The notes below the pieces were generated by a model. The model saw only the letters and a list, made by a program, of their open reading frames with translations, was not told the DNA's origin and made no database searches. 7,675 bases of DNA from Oscillospiraceae bacterium (GTDB lineage Bacteria; Bacillota; Clostridia; Oscillospirales; Oscillospiraceae). The stretch's first letter is position 1. Each line of letters opens with the position of its first letter. The stretch lies in contig JAITQY010000061.1 in assembly GCA_031288675.1 (NCBI GenBank), forward strand, positions 1 to 7,675, written 5' to 3'. Positions 6,718 to 7,675 of the stretch are shown one piece after another. The position numbers and the translations under genes are program-made.

Positions 6718-7509
6718 TCATTTACACGGCTTCAAAAATTGATTAACGAGAAGAATTGCCGTATTGTCGTCGGTCTTGACCCGCGCCCGAACATGCTGCG
6801 CGTTGGGGAAACTCTTTTTAGTTGGGGTAAGCGGATAATAGATGCAGTGGCGGAGATTGTCCCGGCGGTTAAGCCTCAGGCGGCGTTTTATGAGGCGGCA
6901 GGGATAGCGGGTATTACGGCGCTGTCGGAGACGGTACAATATGCTAAACAGCGCGGTTTATACGTAATTATGGACGCTAAACGCGGCGACATAGGCAGCA
7001 CGGCGGAGGCATATGCGGAGGCGTATCTTGGCATCGGGGAGTTAGGCTGTGACTGTGTTACTGTAAACCCGTATCTTGGCTCTGACGGCATAAAACCGTT
7101 TCTCGTTCAGGCGGAATCAAACGACGGCGCGCTGTTTGCTTTGGTTAAAACGTCGAATCCGTCGTCGGGAGAATTGCAGGATGTGATAACTGACAGCGGG
7201 AAGCCGGTGTATATCCGAACGGCTTCAATGCTCGGCGCCCTTGACGCTTCAGGTGAAAGGATAGGTTTTGTTGTAGGCGCGACTTATCCGGAACAGCTTG
7301 CGGAATTAAGGGCGATGTTTCCTAAATCATTCTTCCTCGTACCCGGTTACGGAGCGCAGGGAGGTACGGCGGCATCGGTTGCCGCAGCATTCAGCGCAGA
7401 CGGCTCGTTGGCTATAGTAAACAGCTCGCGTGGAATAATTACTGCGGATGACCCGAGAGCGGCGGCTGTAGCCGCAAGAGATGATATAAACAGCGTGATT
7501 TGCAAATAA
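6715..7509 (+). CDS. pyrF: Orotidine 5'-phosphate decarboxylase (subfamily 2)
   Basis: This enzyme catalyses the last step of de novo UMP synthesis, decarboxylating OMP to UMP in the cytoplasm as a homodimer. The 264-residue protein has the complete (beta/alpha)8-barrel signature: VGLDPRP (19-25) with substrate-binding D22, the catalytic block MDAKRGDIGSTA (86-97) holding D87, K89 and D92, PGYGAQGG (210-217), and the phosphate-gripping NSSRG (236-240) with R239. The spacing and the STAEAYAEAYLG context fit the subfamily 2 PyrF proteins of Clostridia and Actinobacteria rather than the E. coli type. No other pyrimidine gene is beside it. It is separated from the exporter by 70 bases and a hairpin, and from whatever follows by a strong new promoter. 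No clear terminator follows the stop. Confidence 0.96.
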   Translation: MSFTRLQKLINEKNCRIVVGLDPRPNMLRVGETLFSWGKRIIDAVAEIVPAVKPQAAFYEAAGIAGITALSETVQYAKQRGLYVIMDAKRGDIGSTAEAYAEAYLGIGELGCDCVTVNPYLGSDGIKPFLVQAESNDGALFALVKTSNPSSGELQDVITDSGKPVYIRTASMLGALDASGERIGFVVGATYPEQLAELRAMFPKSFFLVPGYGAQGGTAASVAAAFSADGSLAIVNSSRGIITADDPRAAAVAARDDINSVICK

Positions 7510-7573
7510 GTTTTGTATAATATTGACCTTTGACCGATGCCGTCAAAAAAATTCATCAAATTAAAAAAAGTGC

Positions 7574-7602
7574 TTGACAAGAGGGCGGAGGTGTGCTATA
7601 GT
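7574..7602 (+). promoter_or_regulatory. Strong extended -10 promoter firing rightward out of the window
   Basis: TTGACA (7574-7579), a 17-base spacer and TATAGT (7597-7602) differ from the sigma-70/SigA consensus at only one base. The spacer ends TGTGC, a TGn extended -10, exactly as in the leftward promoter at 10-38. Transcription should begin near 7609. It is independent of pyrF and drives something beyond the window's right edge. Confidence 0.82.
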
Positions 7603-7608
7603 AACAAA

Positions 7609-7675
7609 GCTGTCGCTGAGAGGGGTCGAAAAAAGGTAGAGGTTAGGGAAGCGCGTGCGGGACTGTTTGGGAAAA
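7609..7675 (+). other. Purine-rich transcript leader or start of an RNA gene, cut by the window edge
   Basis: At least 67 bases follow the predicted start site without a convincing coding start. The stretch is rich in A and G (GGTAGAGG, TTAGGGAAG). A GTG at 7655 has AGGGA (7645-7649) five bases upstream and stays open to the edge, but only seven codons are visible. It could be an untranslated leader, a small RNA or a short gene start. I could not match it to a riboswitch or housekeeping RNA. Confidence 0.35.

Noticed and set aside
7001..7025. Twofold 12-base tandem repeat inside pyrF encoding AEAYAEAY
   Set aside because: It lies in the conserved helix after the catalytic block, where relatives have a similar Ala/Glu/Tyr pattern; no sign of slippage or special function.
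7516..7521. TATAAT just after pyrF as a promoter -10 box
   Set aside because: No acceptable -35 box lies 16-18 bases upstream; the hexamer is expected by chance in A/T-rich DNA.
7529..7547. TTTGAC...GTCAAA hairpin after pyrF as a terminator
   Set aside because: The stem is only six weak base pairs and is followed by A residues, not T, on the plus strand; the minus strand has no T run in the right place either.
7620..7675. Start of a lysine-type riboswitch (AGGTAGAGG resemblance) or a thiamine-type one (GCTGAGA)
   Set aside because: The bases after each short match do not follow the conserved cores of those RNAs, and the window ends too soon to test the rest.

Overview
The window looks like chromosome of a strictly anaerobic, Gram-positive-type bacterium, most likely a Clostridia-class member of the Bacillota with about half G+C (estimated by eye). 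The grounds are an oxygen-sensitive ferredoxin-dependent 2-oxoacid oxidoreductase, purine-rich Shine-Dalgarno sequences a standard distance before every gene, a TTG start, near-perfect vegetative promoters (some with a TGTG element before the -10), and a heterodimeric ABC exporter of the kind common in Firmicutes. This placement is inferred from gene content, not from a phylogenetic marker.

Layout. Positions 1-194 are a divergent promoter region. A perfect consensus promoter on the minus strand (10-38) fires leftward out of the window, and a second perfect one (137-165) fires rightward into iorA. Four genes follow with 1-4 base overlaps: iorA (195-1973), iorB (1973-2527) and two ABC exporter half-transporters (2524-4605 and 4605-6644). 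After a 70-base gap holding a strong 15-bp hairpin comes pyrF (6715-7509), orotidine 5'-phosphate decarboxylase. The last 166 bases contain no identified gene. They carry a strong extended -10 promoter (7574-7602) firing rightward into something outside the window.

How the genes may work together. IorAB oxidatively decarboxylates aryl-pyruvates (from Trp, Phe and Tyr transamination) to aryl-acetyl-CoA, reducing ferredoxin. The two ABC proteins form one heterodimeric exporter: the first half has the degenerate ATP-site residues (Asp for the catalytic Glu, Gln for the switch His), and the second has the catalytic Glu and His but a variant signature motif, so one ATP site should be catalytic and the other degenerate. 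The tight coupling of iorAB to the exporter suggests co-production and perhaps a shared substrate logic (aromatic acid fermentation and efflux), but that link is inference. pyrF is a pyrimidine-biosynthesis gene that seems only loosely attached to this operon.

I found no mobile element, CRISPR array, tRNA or rRNA. The least ordinary features are a ~120-residue extracellular insertion in the first ABC half, a ~67-residue charged insertion inside the nucleotide-binding domain of the second, the operon pairing itself, the pyrF-leader hairpin, and the strong promoter with an unassigned leader at the right edge.
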